Assembly: GCF_016834655.1 (NCBI RefSeq) | Contig: NZ_JAENHP010000019.1 | Coordinates: 1 to 64,000, forward strand | Direction: 5' to 3' | Origin: Paractinoplanes ovalisporus | GTDB taxonomy: Bacteria; Actinomycetota; Actinomycetes; Mycobacteriales; Micromonosporaceae | DNA length: 64,000 nucleotides | Shown here: positions 24,700 to 33,200 of the stretch, piece after piece | How the letters are laid out: every line of letters starts with the position of its first letter | Numbering within the stretch: position 1 is the first letter of the stretch | Made by a program: the position numbers and the translations under genes | The notes under the pieces: generated by a model | The model's database searches: none | What the model was told of the DNA's origin: nothing | Seen by the model: the letters and a program-made list of their open reading frames with translations, nothing else

Positions 24700-25953
24700 A
24701 TGGCCGAGTTCGTGGGACGCCGCGCCGAGCTGCGGGAGCTGCTCGGCGCCGCCTGCCGCGCCGGGTTCGTCATCCACGGCGTCGAGGGCATCGGCAAGAC
24801 CCGCCTGGTCGCCGAGCTGCTGCGCCGCCTGGCCGCCGATCAGCTCGGCGGCCGCACTGTGCGGCTGCCGGGCACGGCCACCGCGGACGACCTGATGATC
24901 GCTCTCGGTGATCCGCAGGCCGTCACCGAAACGATCACCCTGGTCGTCGACGACCTCGCCACGGTGCCGATCCCCGGCGGGGGCGGCCGGGGCGAGCCGG
25001 TCGACGCCGGGCTGGCCGGATTCCTGGCCGCCTGGATCCGCGAGCCGGGCCCGCGCCGACTGGTGATCACTAGCCGCTACCCGTTCGCCCTGCCCGGCCG
25101 GGCCCACCGGCGCCTGGCCGAGCTGCGCCTGGGCCCACTGCTCCCGGCCGACGCCCGCCGGCTCATGGCCGCCCTGCCCGGCCTGGCCCGGCTCCCGGCC
25201 GAGCAGCAGACCCGGGCCTGGGCCTGCTGCGCCGGCCACCCGCGGGCACTGGAATACCTCGACACGCTGCTGTGCCACGGCGCCACCGGTTTCGCCGAGG
25301 TCGCCGAGCGACTGGAAGGCGTGCTGGCCGAGAACGGGATCCGGGAGCCGGCCGAGTGGATCCACCGCGGCGGCCCGCTGGCCGAGGCGATCACCGCCAC
25401 CGTCGACGACGTGCTGATGCGTGACCTGCTGGAGCTGCGCTACGACGCGCGCCGGGCGGGCGAGACGGCACATCGGCTGGGCGACCCCGACGAGGCCTCC
25501 GGCCATCAGCGCCGGGCCCTGGCCATCGACGAACGACTGGGCCGGCGGGCCGGTCCGGCCGGCTGGGACCGGCTCGGCCTGCTGGCCGGCGAGGGCGACG
25601 GCGACGACCCGGCCGAGCTCGAGCGGGAGTTGCGACAGTCCCTGGCGGCCGACGCCGAGCGCGGCAACCGGGCCGCCATGGCCTCCGGCCTGCACCGGCT
25701 GGGCCTGGTCTGCACGCTCACCGGGCGGTTGCCGGCGGCGGTCGCGCTGCACTGCCGGGCCCTGGCCACCGAGCTGGCGCTCGGCTCACCCGGGTCGCCG
25801 CTCGAACTGGCCGAGCTCAGCCGGCTGCGGGCCGCCCTCGGCGACGACGAGTTCCGGCGGGCCGCGGCCGAGGTGCTGCCCGAGCAGTCGATGAACGGCC
25901 TGACCCGGATGCTCGACGCGTTCCTGACCGCGGGCGAGCACCGCTGCAACTGA
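24700..25953 (+). CDS. P-loop (STAND-like) ATPase with helical repeats
   Basis: A 417-residue protein. It begins with MAEFVGRRAELRELL, a typical STAND/NB-ARC-like entry, then Walker A in HGVEGIGKTRLVAELL near residue 30, Walker B in LVVDDLA and a sensor-1-like LVITSRYPF. From about residue 250 the sequence is helical with TPR-like units (ASGHQRRALAIDERLG, ALHCRALATELALG). STAND ATPases act as signal-driven switches, often in transcription or defence, but no effector domain is fused here. ATG 24700 has GGGAG upstream; GTG 24658 would add 14 residues. It converges on the hybrid kinase gene. Confidence 0.75.
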   Translation: MAEFVGRRAELRELLGAACRAGFVIHGVEGIGKTRLVAELLRRLAADQLGGRTVRLPGTATADDLMIALGDPQAVTETITLVVDDLATVPIPGGGGRGEPVDAGLAGFLAAWIREPGPRRLVITSRYPFALPGRAHRRLAELRLGPLLPADARRLMAALPGLARLPAEQQTRAWACCAGHPRALEYLDTLLCHGATGFAEVAERLEGVLAENGIREPAEWIHRGGPLAEAITATVDDVLMRDLLELRYDARRAGETAHRLGDPDEASGHQRRALAIDERLGRRAGPAGWDRLGLLAGEGDGDDPAELERELRQSLAADAERGNRAAMASGLHRLGLVCTLTGRLPAAVALHCRALATELALGSPGSPLELAELSRLRAALGDDEFRRAAAEVLPEQSMNGLTRMLDAFLTAGEHRCN

Positions 25954-26010
25954 CCCCACCGGGCGCGACCAGAGCCTGGCCGCGGTCCCGCCTCGGCTGC
26001 GATACGGGCG

Positions 26011-27939
26011 CTAACCCTCGTCCAGCACCTTCTGGATGGCGGTGAGCAGCTGGTTCTTGCTGAACGGCTTCTCGACCAGGGTGACCCCGGGCGCCAGCGT
26101 GCCCTGCGAGGCCAGCACCGGACGGGCGTAGCCGGACATGAACAGCACCTTCGCGCCCGGGCGCAGCGCCGCGAAGTGGCCGGCCAGGTCGCGGCCCAGC
26201 ATCTGGGGCATGACCACGTCGGTCAGCAGCAGGTCGATCGCGCCCTCGTGCGCCTCGGCCAGGGCCAGCGCGGACGGGCCGTCGGCGGCGATCAGCACCT
26301 CGTGACCGGCGCCGAGCAGAATGCGGTGCAGCACGCCGCGCAGCGCCTCCTCGTCCTCCACGGCCAGGACCGTGGCGCGGCGGGCGTGGCCGGGCGCGGC
26401 CTCGGACTGCTCGTCGGCCACGGCGGCCGGGGCGGCGTCGGTGGTGGGCAGCAGGATCGTGAACGTCGTGCCCATGCCCTGCTCGGAATAGATGTTCAGG
26501 TCACCGCCGGCCGCGGTCACGATCCCGTACACCGTGGCCAGGCCGAGCCCGGTGCCCTCCCCGGCCGGTTTGGTCGTGTAGAACGGCTCGAACGCCCGCT
26601 CGATCACCTCGGGCGGCATCCCGGTGCCGGTGTCGCTGACCCGCAGCCGCACGTAGCGGCCGGTGCGCAGGTTCGGCCGCCCGGCCGCATAGTCGAGGTC
26701 GACCTCGATCGCCTCGGTCTCGATGGTCAGTTCGCCGCCGCGCGGCATCGCGTCCCGGGCGTTGACCGCCAGGTTGACCAGCACCTGGTCGAGCTGACCG
26801 GGGTCGGCGGTCACGGCGGGCAGATCCGGCGACACCCGTACGGACAGAGCGATGTGCTCGCCGATCGAGCGGCGCAGCATCTCCTCGATGTCGGTGACCA
26901 CGTCGTTGATGTCCAGCGGCCGTGGACGCACCACTTCACGCCGGGCGAACGCGAGCAGCTGGTGGGTGAGGTCGGCGCCGCGCTGGGCGGCCCGGGTGAT
27001 CTGGCCCGCGTCGCCGGCGATCTCGGTCAGCCCCGACTCGGTGGCCGACTCCTCGATGAAGGTCGCGTAGTTGGCGATCACCGCGATCAGGTTGTTGAAG
27101 TCGTGGGCCACCCCGCCGGCCAGCTGCCCCAGGCCCTCCAGCCGCTGGGTGCGCTGCAGCTGGGCCTCCATCCGGGCCCGCTCGGCCTCGGCCTGCAGCT
27201 GGCGCAGGCGGTCCTGGGCCCGTACGCGTTCGGTGATGTCCCTGATCACCGCGCAGCGCAGCCGGCCCTCGTCGGTGGGCAGCAGGCTCATCGACACCTC
27301 GACCGGAACCGTGGTGCCGTCCATCCGGTGCGCGAGCGTCGGCTCCGCCTCGGGATCGGGCCCGGGCGGCGGTGACTCGGGCAGCGGCGGGGAGAGCAGG
27401 TCGCCGATCGCGCGGCCGATCAGACCGGAGCGGGTCTGCCCGAACAGCTGCTCGGCCTGGGTGTTGGACAGCACGATCCGGCCGTCGTCGCCGACCCCGA
27501 TGAACGCGTCGGGTGCGGCCTCGAGCAGGGCCTGCAGGCTCGACTCGAGGCGTTCGCGGGGCCCGACGGCGCGGGCGATCACGGTGAAGCCGAGCAACTG
27601 GCCGTCCTCGCGCAGCGGCGACATCGCCAGCGTGACCAGGATCCAGCGGCCGTCGCGGTGGCGGCGCTGGGTGCGGAAGCGTTCCAGCCGGGCGCCCGCG
27701 GCGAGCAGGGTCAGCATCTCGCGCTGGTCGCCGCGACGGTCGGGCGGGACGATCAGGTCGGCGCTGCGTCCGATGATCTCGGCGGCCGGCCAGCCGAGCA
27801 ACGCCTCGGCCGCCGGGTTCCACGAGCTGACGGTGAAGTCGGCGCCGACCGTCCAGATCGCGTCATGCGCCGATCGCACCGCCGCGTCGATCATCTGCGC
27901 CGGTCCGGCCTGCCGAGTCGATCCGTACGTTCCGCCCAT
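26011..27939 (-). CDS. PAS hybrid histidine kinase with receiver domain
   Basis: A 642-residue soluble hybrid kinase. Two PAS domains (residues 15-130 and 133-240) are followed by an NtrB-type HisKA with His279 in LAGGVAHDFNNLIAVIANYA, a HATPase domain (NARDAMPRGG, DTGTGMPPE, GTGLGLATVYGIV) and a C-terminal receiver with Asp574 in LLLTDVVMPQM and Lys in LVEKPFSK. The layout matches the large family of actinobacterial and proteobacterial hybrid sensors. Phosphate could move His279 to Asp574 and then to an Hpt protein such as that at 32762-33133. The gene is monocistronic and diverges from the DUF574 methyltransferase. Confidence 0.92.
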   Translation of the reverse strand: MGGTYGSTRQAGPAQMIDAAVRSAHDAIWTVGADFTVSSWNPAAEALLGWPAAEIIGRSADLIVPPDRRGDQREMLTLLAAGARLERFRTQRRHRDGRWILVTLAMSPLREDGQLLGFTVIARAVGPRERLESSLQALLEAAPDAFIGVGDDGRIVLSNTQAEQLFGQTRSGLIGRAIGDLLSPPLPESPPPGPDPEAEPTLAHRMDGTTVPVEVSMSLLPTDEGRLRCAVIRDITERVRAQDRLRQLQAEAERARMEAQLQRTQRLEGLGQLAGGVAHDFNNLIAVIANYATFIEESATESGLTEIAGDAGQITRAAQRGADLTHQLLAFARREVVRPRPLDINDVVTDIEEMLRRSIGEHIALSVRVSPDLPAVTADPGQLDQVLVNLAVNARDAMPRGGELTIETEAIEVDLDYAAGRPNLRTGRYVRLRVSDTGTGMPPEVIERAFEPFYTTKPAGEGTGLGLATVYGIVTAAGGDLNIYSEQGMGTTFTILLPTTDAAPAAVADEQSEAAPGHARRATVLAVEDEEALRGVLHRILLGAGHEVLIAADGPSALALAEAHEGAIDLLLTDVVMPQMLGRDLAGHFAALRPGAKVLFMSGYARPVLASQGTLAPGVTLVEKPFSKNQLLTAIQKVLDEG

Positions 27940-27999
27940 ATGCGGACCACGTTAACGATTTACGCGGGTTGGTCGTACCACTTTGCCTAGGCTGACCCC

Positions 28000-28815
28000 G
28001 TGAGCGTGCTGGGGGAGCAGGCGGCGGTTCTGCCCGAGGTGGACCCGCAGCGTCCCAGCGTTGCCCGCATCTACAACTTCCTGCTCGGCGGCCGGCACAA
28101 CTTCGCCGCCGACCGGCAGGCCGCGGCCGCCGCCCAGGCCGTGATGCCCGAGCTGCCCGCCATCCTGCGGCTCAACCGGCAGTTCCTGCGCGAGGCGGTG
28201 CGGCTGGCCGACGCGGCCGGCATCGACCAGTATCTCGACCTGGGCTGCGGCATCCCGTCCGCGGGCAACACCTATGACGTCGTACGGCGGTTGCGCCCGG
28301 CCGCCCGGGTGATCGGCGTCGACATCGAGCCCGTCGCGTTCGTGCACGGGCGGCTCCAACTGGCCCACGATCCGGCGGCCGACGTGCTCTACGGCGACCT
28401 GCTGGACGCGTACGAGGTGCTCGGTTCGCCGCCCGTACGGGAAATGATCGACCTCGGCCGCCCGGTGTGCCTGATGCTGGTCGCCGTCGCGCACTTCATC
28501 CCCGACACCGGGCGGCTCCACGAGGCCCTGGCCGTCTATCGCGACGCTCTGCCCCGGGGCAGCCTGCTGGTGCTGACCCACGCCTGCCGCAAGGGCGCCT
28601 CGCCGCGGGTCGAGCAGGTGCGGCGGATCTACAACAACACCACCGCACCCATGGCGGCTCGGGACGCGGCCGAGACCTTGGAGCTCTTCGGCGACTGGCC
28701 GCTGCTCGAACCGGGGCTGATGACCTTCGGCGAATGGTGCTCGGCGCCCGGGCGGCAGTGCGAGAGCGATATCGCCGAGGCGGCTTTCCTCGTCGGGGTG
28801 GCTCGCAAGCCATAA
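28000..28815 (+). CDS. DUF574-family SAM-dependent methyltransferase
   Basis: A 271-residue protein of the actinobacterial DUF574 (Methyltransf_19) family. The hallmark RPSVARIYNFLLGGRHNFAA stands at residues 19-38, followed by the SAM-binding YLDLGCGIPSAGNTYDVV and a VIGVDIEPVAFVH strand. These methyltransferases occur in many copies in actinomycetes, often beside signalling genes; their substrates are not established. GTG 28000 is the only start compatible with the conserved N-terminus. It is followed after 73 bp by a single-domain receiver. Confidence 0.9.
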   Translation: MSVLGEQAAVLPEVDPQRPSVARIYNFLLGGRHNFAADRQAAAAAQAVMPELPAILRLNRQFLREAVRLADAAGIDQYLDLGCGIPSAGNTYDVVRRLRPAARVIGVDIEPVAFVHGRLQLAHDPAADVLYGDLLDAYEVLGSPPVREMIDLGRPVCLMLVAVAHFIPDTGRLHEALAVYRDALPRGSLLVLTHACRKGASPRVEQVRRIYNNTTAPMAARDAAETLELFGDWPLLEPGLMTFGEWCSAPGRQCESDIAEAAFLVGVARKP

Positions 28816-28888
28816 CCCTGAAATCTGCACATCCCGGACTTTGTGCGCGCATGCTGGGGGTACATGCCCCCGAAACTGCGGAGCGAAG

Positions 28889-29311
28889 ATGCCGGTAGTA
28901 CTCATCGCCGAGGACGACGAAGACATCGCCCTGATCCTGACCCGGCTGCTCAAGCGCGCCGGTTACACGGTGATGCACGCGCCGGACGGCGAGCGGGCGT
29001 TCGAGCTGGCGGTGGCCAACCGGCCCGATGTGCTGCTGACCGACCTCGGGATGCCCCGGATGGACGGCCTCGAGCTGACCCGGGCGATCCGCGAGCACGC
29101 CGATCTGCGGGACACCCCGATCATCATGCTCAGCGGCCACCTGCACCCCGGCGACGGCGAGCCGGTCACCGCCGGCGTCTGTGTCGTGCTGCTCAAGCCG
29201 TGCCCGAACGACAAGCTCCGCGAGGTCGTCAACGAACTGGCCGAGCTGGGACCGCACGGGCACCAGGGCGCGGACAGCGCCTGCCCGGCCCGCTGGCCCG
29301 TCTCGGCCTGA
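28889..29311 (+). CDS. single-domain response regulator
   Basis: A 140-residue CheY-like receiver. The acidic pocket is in IAEDDED, the phospho-acceptor Asp52 in DVLLTDLGMPRMDG, the switch Ser in IIMLSGH and Lys103 in VLLKPCPNDKL. The C-terminal 20 residues are unstructured. There is no output domain, so it should act by protein contact or as a phosphate carrier in a relay. ATG 28889 has GGAG at proper spacing; an in-frame ATG at 28841 would add an unlikely Cys-rich 16 residues. The hairpin-forming GGGGG/CCCCC pair around 28860 lies in its leader. Confidence 0.88.
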   Translation: MPVVLIAEDDEDIALILTRLLKRAGYTVMHAPDGERAFELAVANRPDVLLTDLGMPRMDGLELTRAIREHADLRDTPIIMLSGHLHPGDGEPVTAGVCVVLLKPCPNDKLREVVNELAELGPHGHQGADSACPARWPVSA

Positions 29312-29399
29312 CCAGAGCGCCCGTCCTGCTCTGACCAGAGCGCCTGTCCGGCCCTGGCCGGGGCGCCTGTCCGGCCCTGATCAGAGTGCCTGTCCTGCC
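29308..29399 (+). repeat. four-unit 23-bp tandem repeat at the receiver stop codon
   Basis: Four units of exactly 23 bp begin at 29308, 29331, 29354 and 29377. The consensus starts CTGACCAGAGCGCCTGTCC and ends in a GC-rich variable tail. The first unit contains the TGA stop of the receiver gene. Three of four units keep CTGA. A fifth unit is only partial (CTGTCCC at 29400). Confidence 0.85.
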
Positions 29400-29447
29400 C
29401 TGTCCCACCCTGCCGGCCCGACTCGGTCCGAAGAAAGTTGTCATCAG

Positions 29448-29472
29448 GCATATAAAAGCGGACCTAGGGTAT
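29448..29472 (+). promoter_or_regulatory. candidate stress-sigma (SigB-type) promoter
   Basis: GCAT (29448-29451), 15 bp, then GGGTAT (29467-29472) matches the GNNT-N14-16-GGGTAY consensus described for SigB-like sigma factors of Streptomyces. It lies 54 bp before the start of the GAF-PAS kinase. TATAAA also occurs twice here (29451 and 29470), so a different sigma factor is possible. Confidence 0.4.
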
Positions 29473-29525
29473 AAATAGCGCAAGCCCGCAACCGCGGGCG
29501 GGCCGCGCGGGGGATCGGGCTACCC

Positions 29526-31535
29526 ATGGTCGTCGTCGATGAGGCTGTCCTGGCCGACCCGGACCGCCTCGGCGCGGTCCGCACCGCGAAACACGCCCTC
29601 CCCGCCCTCCCGCTCGCCCCGGACGACCTCGCCCGTCTGGCCGCCCGCCTGCTCGAGACGCCCGAGGCCCAGCTCACCCTGGTCGACCGCGAGGGCGTCC
29701 TGCTCGCCGGCGGCCAGGGCCCGCCCGACGCCGACATCGCCCGGTGGGCCGTCTCGGCCGGTCAGGCCGTGCAGCGGGAGGCGCCGCCCTCGTTCCTCGC
29801 CGTGCCGGTGCTCGACGGCGCCGGGCTGCCGGTCGGCGCGCTGGCCGTGCTCGACTCCGCCGCCCGCCGGTGGAGCGGCGAGAACGCCCGCATCCTGACC
29901 GAACTGACCGCCCTGGCCCGGCCCGGCGCGAGCACCTCGTTCCTGGCCGCCCTGATCGACAACATGCCGGTCGGGGTGCTCGCCAGCGACGCCGACGGTG
30001 ACATCGCCGTGGTCAACCGGCCCGTCCGCGAAATGATCGGCCTGCCCGCCGACGCCGCCCCCAGGCTCTATCCCACCCGGGCGACCGGCGCCCTCTTCGA
30101 CGCCCAGGGCCGGGTCGTGCCGTGGCGGGAGTCGCCGATCCAGCGGGCCCTGCGGGGCGAACGGGTCGACACCGACCTGGTGGTGCGGGTGGCCGGACGC
30201 CGGGAACGGATCATCGCGGCGACCGCGCAACCGATCCTGGACGACGACGGCCGGCACCTGGGCGCGGTGGCGGTCGCCCGTGACATCACCGCGCTGCGCC
30301 GGGCCGAGCGATTCCGGGACTGCCACCGGGCCGTCGAGGAGGCGCTGCGCCACGCCGAATCGGCCCAGGCGGCCGCCCCGGGGGTGCTGGCCGCGCTCGG
30401 CACCACCCTCGGCTGGCCCGCGGCCGAGCTGTGGCTGGCCGACGAGGACACCGGCGAGCTGACCGTCGGCGGCCGCTGGTGCGCGCCCGACCGGGGCCTG
30501 GAAGAGGTGTTGACGTTCGCGCCGATCAAGGGGGCCGGCATCACCGGCCGGGTCTGGGCCAGCGGCAAGGCGCTCTGGGTGCCCGACATCGCCGACTCGT
30601 CCAGCCTGCGCACCCCGCTGGAGCGGCAGCGCGCCGCCGCGTGCCTGCGCGCCGGTCTGCGGACGGTCCTGGCCGTGCCGGTGCGCGACGCCGACACCGT
30701 GCTCGGCGTGCTCACCTGTTACGGCGACGCCCCCGAACCGCACGAGGACCTGCTCGCGCTGCTGCTCGACGGGGTGGCGGCCCGGATCGGCGTCTACGTC
30801 GCGCTGCGGCGGGCCGAGGCGCTGGCCCGGCAGCTGTCCCGCGCCAAGGACGACTTCATCGCGCTGGTCAGCCACGAGATGCGGACGCCGCTCACCTCGA
30901 TCGTGGCCAGCGCGTCGATGCTCGGCGACGAGAAGTCCGGGCTCGACGAGGAGAGCCGGGCGATGGTGGACGCCGTGCACCGCAACGCCACCAGCTTGCG
31001 GGCCGTGGTCGACACCCTGCTCGACCTGGCCGGCCTCGACTCCGGCCACGTCGCTCTGCGGCCCGAGCCGGTCGACCTGGCCGAGATCGTCGCGGCCGCG
31101 CTGGCCGCCGCCGCCCCGCACGCCGTGACCAACGGCGTGCGCCTCCGGCACCAGCGGGACGAGCCGCTGCCGCTGCACGGCGACGCGCGGCGGCTGCGTC
31201 AGGTCGTCGACGACCTGCTGGCCAACGCGATCAAATACAGCCCCCGCGGTGGCGACGTCGAGGTCGTGCTGACCGAGCGGGCCGGCATGGCCGAGCTGAC
31301 CGTGGCCGACGACGGCATCGGCACGCCGGCCGAGGAGCGCGACCGGGTCTTCGACCGCTTCTACCGCGCCAGCAACGTGCGTCACCAGGGCATCGCCGGC
31401 AAGGGGCTGGGTCTGAGCCTGGCCCGCACCATCGTCAACCTGCACGGCGGCACCATCCGCCTCAGCGGCCACCCGCCGCACGGCACGACGGTACTCATCC
31501 GGTTGCCGATCGCGTCCGGCGGCCAAAACGCTTAG
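29526..31535 (+). CDS. GAF-PAS-GAF sensor histidine kinase
   Basis: A 669-residue soluble histidine kinase. The order is a short GAF-like domain (residues 25-125), a PAS domain (about 138-260, with LIDNMPVGVLASDADGDIAV), a second GAF domain (about 275-430), HisKA with His450 in FIALVSHEMRTPLTSI and a HATPase domain with NAIKYSPRGG, DDGIGTPAEE and GKGLGLSLARTIV. It should sense a cytoplasmic ligand or redox cue. The next gene, 66 bp downstream, is a receiver protein and the likely partner. A candidate SigB-type promoter precedes it. ATG 29526 has only a weak ribosome site. Confidence 0.92.
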   Translation: MVVVDEAVLADPDRLGAVRTAKHALPALPLAPDDLARLAARLLETPEAQLTLVDREGVLLAGGQGPPDADIARWAVSAGQAVQREAPPSFLAVPVLDGAGLPVGALAVLDSAARRWSGENARILTELTALARPGASTSFLAALIDNMPVGVLASDADGDIAVVNRPVREMIGLPADAAPRLYPTRATGALFDAQGRVVPWRESPIQRALRGERVDTDLVVRVAGRRERIIAATAQPILDDDGRHLGAVAVARDITALRRAERFRDCHRAVEEALRHAESAQAAAPGVLAALGTTLGWPAAELWLADEDTGELTVGGRWCAPDRGLEEVLTFAPIKGAGITGRVWASGKALWVPDIADSSSLRTPLERQRAAACLRAGLRTVLAVPVRDADTVLGVLTCYGDAPEPHEDLLALLLDGVAARIGVYVALRRAEALARQLSRAKDDFIALVSHEMRTPLTSIVASASMLGDEKSGLDEESRAMVDAVHRNATSLRAVVDTLLDLAGLDSGHVALRPEPVDLAEIVAAALAAAAPHAVTNGVRLRHQRDEPLPLHGDARRLRQVVDDLLANAIKYSPRGGDVEVVLTERAGMAELTVADDGIGTPAEERDRVFDRFYRASNVRHQGIAGKGLGLSLARTIVNLHGGTIRLSGHPPHGTTVLIRLPIASGGQNA

Positions 31536-31601
31536 CCGTCTTCGTCAATCGTCCGATTAACCGGGTACAGGGACGACCGATCACGGTTCTGCGGGGGACA
31601 A

Positions 31602-32765
31602 ATGACGAACGTGCTGGCGCCGGCGCCGGGTGCGGCCACTCGGCCGACCGTGCTGCTCGTGGACGACGAGTCCGCGATCCTCGAGACGCTGTCGTTGCAG
31701 CTCCGGCGCGACCACAAGGTGCTCGTGGCCGGGAGCGGGGCCGAGGCGCTGCGCCTGCTCGCCTCGTCCGGGCCGGTGGCGGCCGTCATCAGCGACCTGC
31801 GCATGCCCGAGATGGACGGCGTCGAGCTGCTGCGCCGGGTGCAGCTCGAATACCCGGACACCACCCGGGTGCTGCACACCGCGCAGAGCGATCTGAGCGC
31901 GGCCATCGCGGCCATCAACGACGGTGGTGTCTACCGCTACCTGTCCAAGCCGGTCACCACCGACGAGCTGCGCACCACCGTGCAGAGCGCGGTCGAGATG
32001 CACGGCCGTTCGACCGCCGACCGGCAGCTGCTCGACAAGACCCTCAAGGCCAGCCTCCACGCCCTGTTCGGCTGTCTCGAGCTGGCCAGCCCGCTCGCCT
32101 TCGCCCGGGCCGGCCGCATCCGTACGCTCGTCTCCGAGCTCTGCCACGAGATGCAGCTCGACTCGCTCTGGGAGATCGAGGTCGCCGCGATGGCGTCCCA
32201 GCTCGGCGCGGTCACCCTGCCGCCGAGCGTGCTGGTCAAACTCGACAAGGGCCTGCCCTGCACCGACGAGGAGCAGGCGATGGTCGACGCCATGCCGGGC
32301 GTCGCCGTGCAGCTGCTCAAGACCATCCCGATGCTCGAGGACGTGATCGAGATCGTCCGCGGGCTCAGCCTGAACCCGCCGCCGCACCCGAGCCCGCTGG
32401 TCGAGGCCGCGATCGCGGTGGTCCGCACGGCCATCGACTTCGAGACGCTGGAGAGCCGCGGCCTCGAGGTGGAGAGCGCGATCACCGTGCTCGAGTGCCG
32501 TGACCACAGCGCCCTGCTCGTGCTGGCGGCGCTGCGCCAGGTCAAGGGCTGCGTGCAGGTCAAGGAGAAGGTCCGCGGGCTGCGCGTGGTCGACCTCGAG
32601 GTGGGCATGCGCGTCGCCGAGGACATCGTGGCCGCCAACGGCCTGGTGCTGATCGGCCGGGGCATGGTCGTCACCGACCTGCTGCTCGACCGGCTGACCA
32701 ACTTCGCCCGGATGATCGAGATCATCGAGCCCGTGCTGGCCGTGCCCGGAGCACGCCGGTTCTAG
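31602..32765 (+). CDS. response regulator with degenerate HD-GYP-like output
   Basis: A 387-residue protein. Residues 15-130 form a receiver domain: Asp21/Asp22 in LLVDDE, phospho-acceptor Asp65 in VISDLRMPEMDG, Lys in YLSKPVT. The remainder follows the RpfG (receiver + HD-GYP c-di-GMP phosphodiesterase) outline, with LASPLAFARAGRIRTLVSEL and LWEIEVAAMASQLGAVTLP. The expected catalytic HD pair reads SQ/AS here, and no GYP is present, so phosphodiesterase activity is unlikely. It may bind partners or a nucleotide instead. A GGGTAC hexamer lies 34 nt upstream of the ATG. It follows the GAF-PAS kinase. Confidence 0.8.
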   Translation: MTNVLAPAPGAATRPTVLLVDDESAILETLSLQLRRDHKVLVAGSGAEALRLLASSGPVAAVISDLRMPEMDGVELLRRVQLEYPDTTRVLHTAQSDLSAAIAAINDGGVYRYLSKPVTTDELRTTVQSAVEMHGRSTADRQLLDKTLKASLHALFGCLELASPLAFARAGRIRTLVSELCHEMQLDSLWEIEVAAMASQLGAVTLPPSVLVKLDKGLPCTDEEQAMVDAMPGVAVQLLKTIPMLEDVIEIVRGLSLNPPPHPSPLVEAAIAVVRTAIDFETLESRGLEVESAITVLECRDHSALLVLAALRQVKGCVQVKEKVRGLRVVDLEVGMRVAEDIVAANGLVLIGRGMVVTDLLLDRLTNFARMIEIIEPVLAVPGARRF

Positions 32766-33133
32766 GCGTTCTCGGCCGCGATCTTTTCCAGGACGGGGTG
32801 GACCAGCGCCTGCTCGCAGGCGACGCGGCCGAGCATCACGTCGGGATCGGGCACGACCCCCTCGCGGGCGGACTGCTCGATCTCGGCGAACACCCGGGCC
32901 AGACTCGCGGCGCCGATGTTCGACGCCGAACCCTTCATCGCGTGCGCGTGTTCGCGCAGCATGTCCGGGTCGCCGCCGCGCAACAGCACGGCGAGCTGGT
33001 CGACGCCGCGTGGTGTCTTGTCCAGGAACGAACGGATCAACCGGCCGATCAGCGCCCGCTCGGCCGGTCCCGGATCGTCGCCGGCGATATCGGCCATACG
33101 ATCACGAACCTCGTCCTCGCGGGTGCGTTCCAT
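32762..33133 (-). CDS. histidine phosphotransfer (Hpt) protein
   Basis: A 123-residue helical protein with the Hpt signature in MLREHAHAMKGSASNIGAAS; His64 of HAMKG is the expected phosphate carrier. Hpt proteins move phosphate between hybrid-kinase receivers and response regulators. The hybrid kinase at 26011-27939 and the receivers at 28889 and 31602 are plausible partners. ATG 33133 has AGGA 7 nt upstream; ATG 33139 is an alternative. The gene converges on the receiver gene with stops overlapping and diverges from the GGDEF-EAL gene by 67 bp. Confidence 0.88.
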   Translation of the reverse strand: MERTREDEVRDRMADIAGDDPGPAERALIGRLIRSFLDKTPRGVDQLAVLLRGGDPDMLREHAHAMKGSASNIGAASLARVFAEIEQSAREGVVPDPDVMLGRVACEQALVHPVLEKIAAENA

Positions 33134-33200
33134 GCGCATATCCTGCGTCGCCGTGTCCCCGGCCGGGGCCCGAACACCCGAACACCCGAACGGAGAGTCG

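Noticed and set aside
28855..28870. GGGGG/CCCCC hairpin in the receiver leader as a riboswitch
   Set aside because: Only a five-base stem is visible; no conserved aptamer elements are recognisable.
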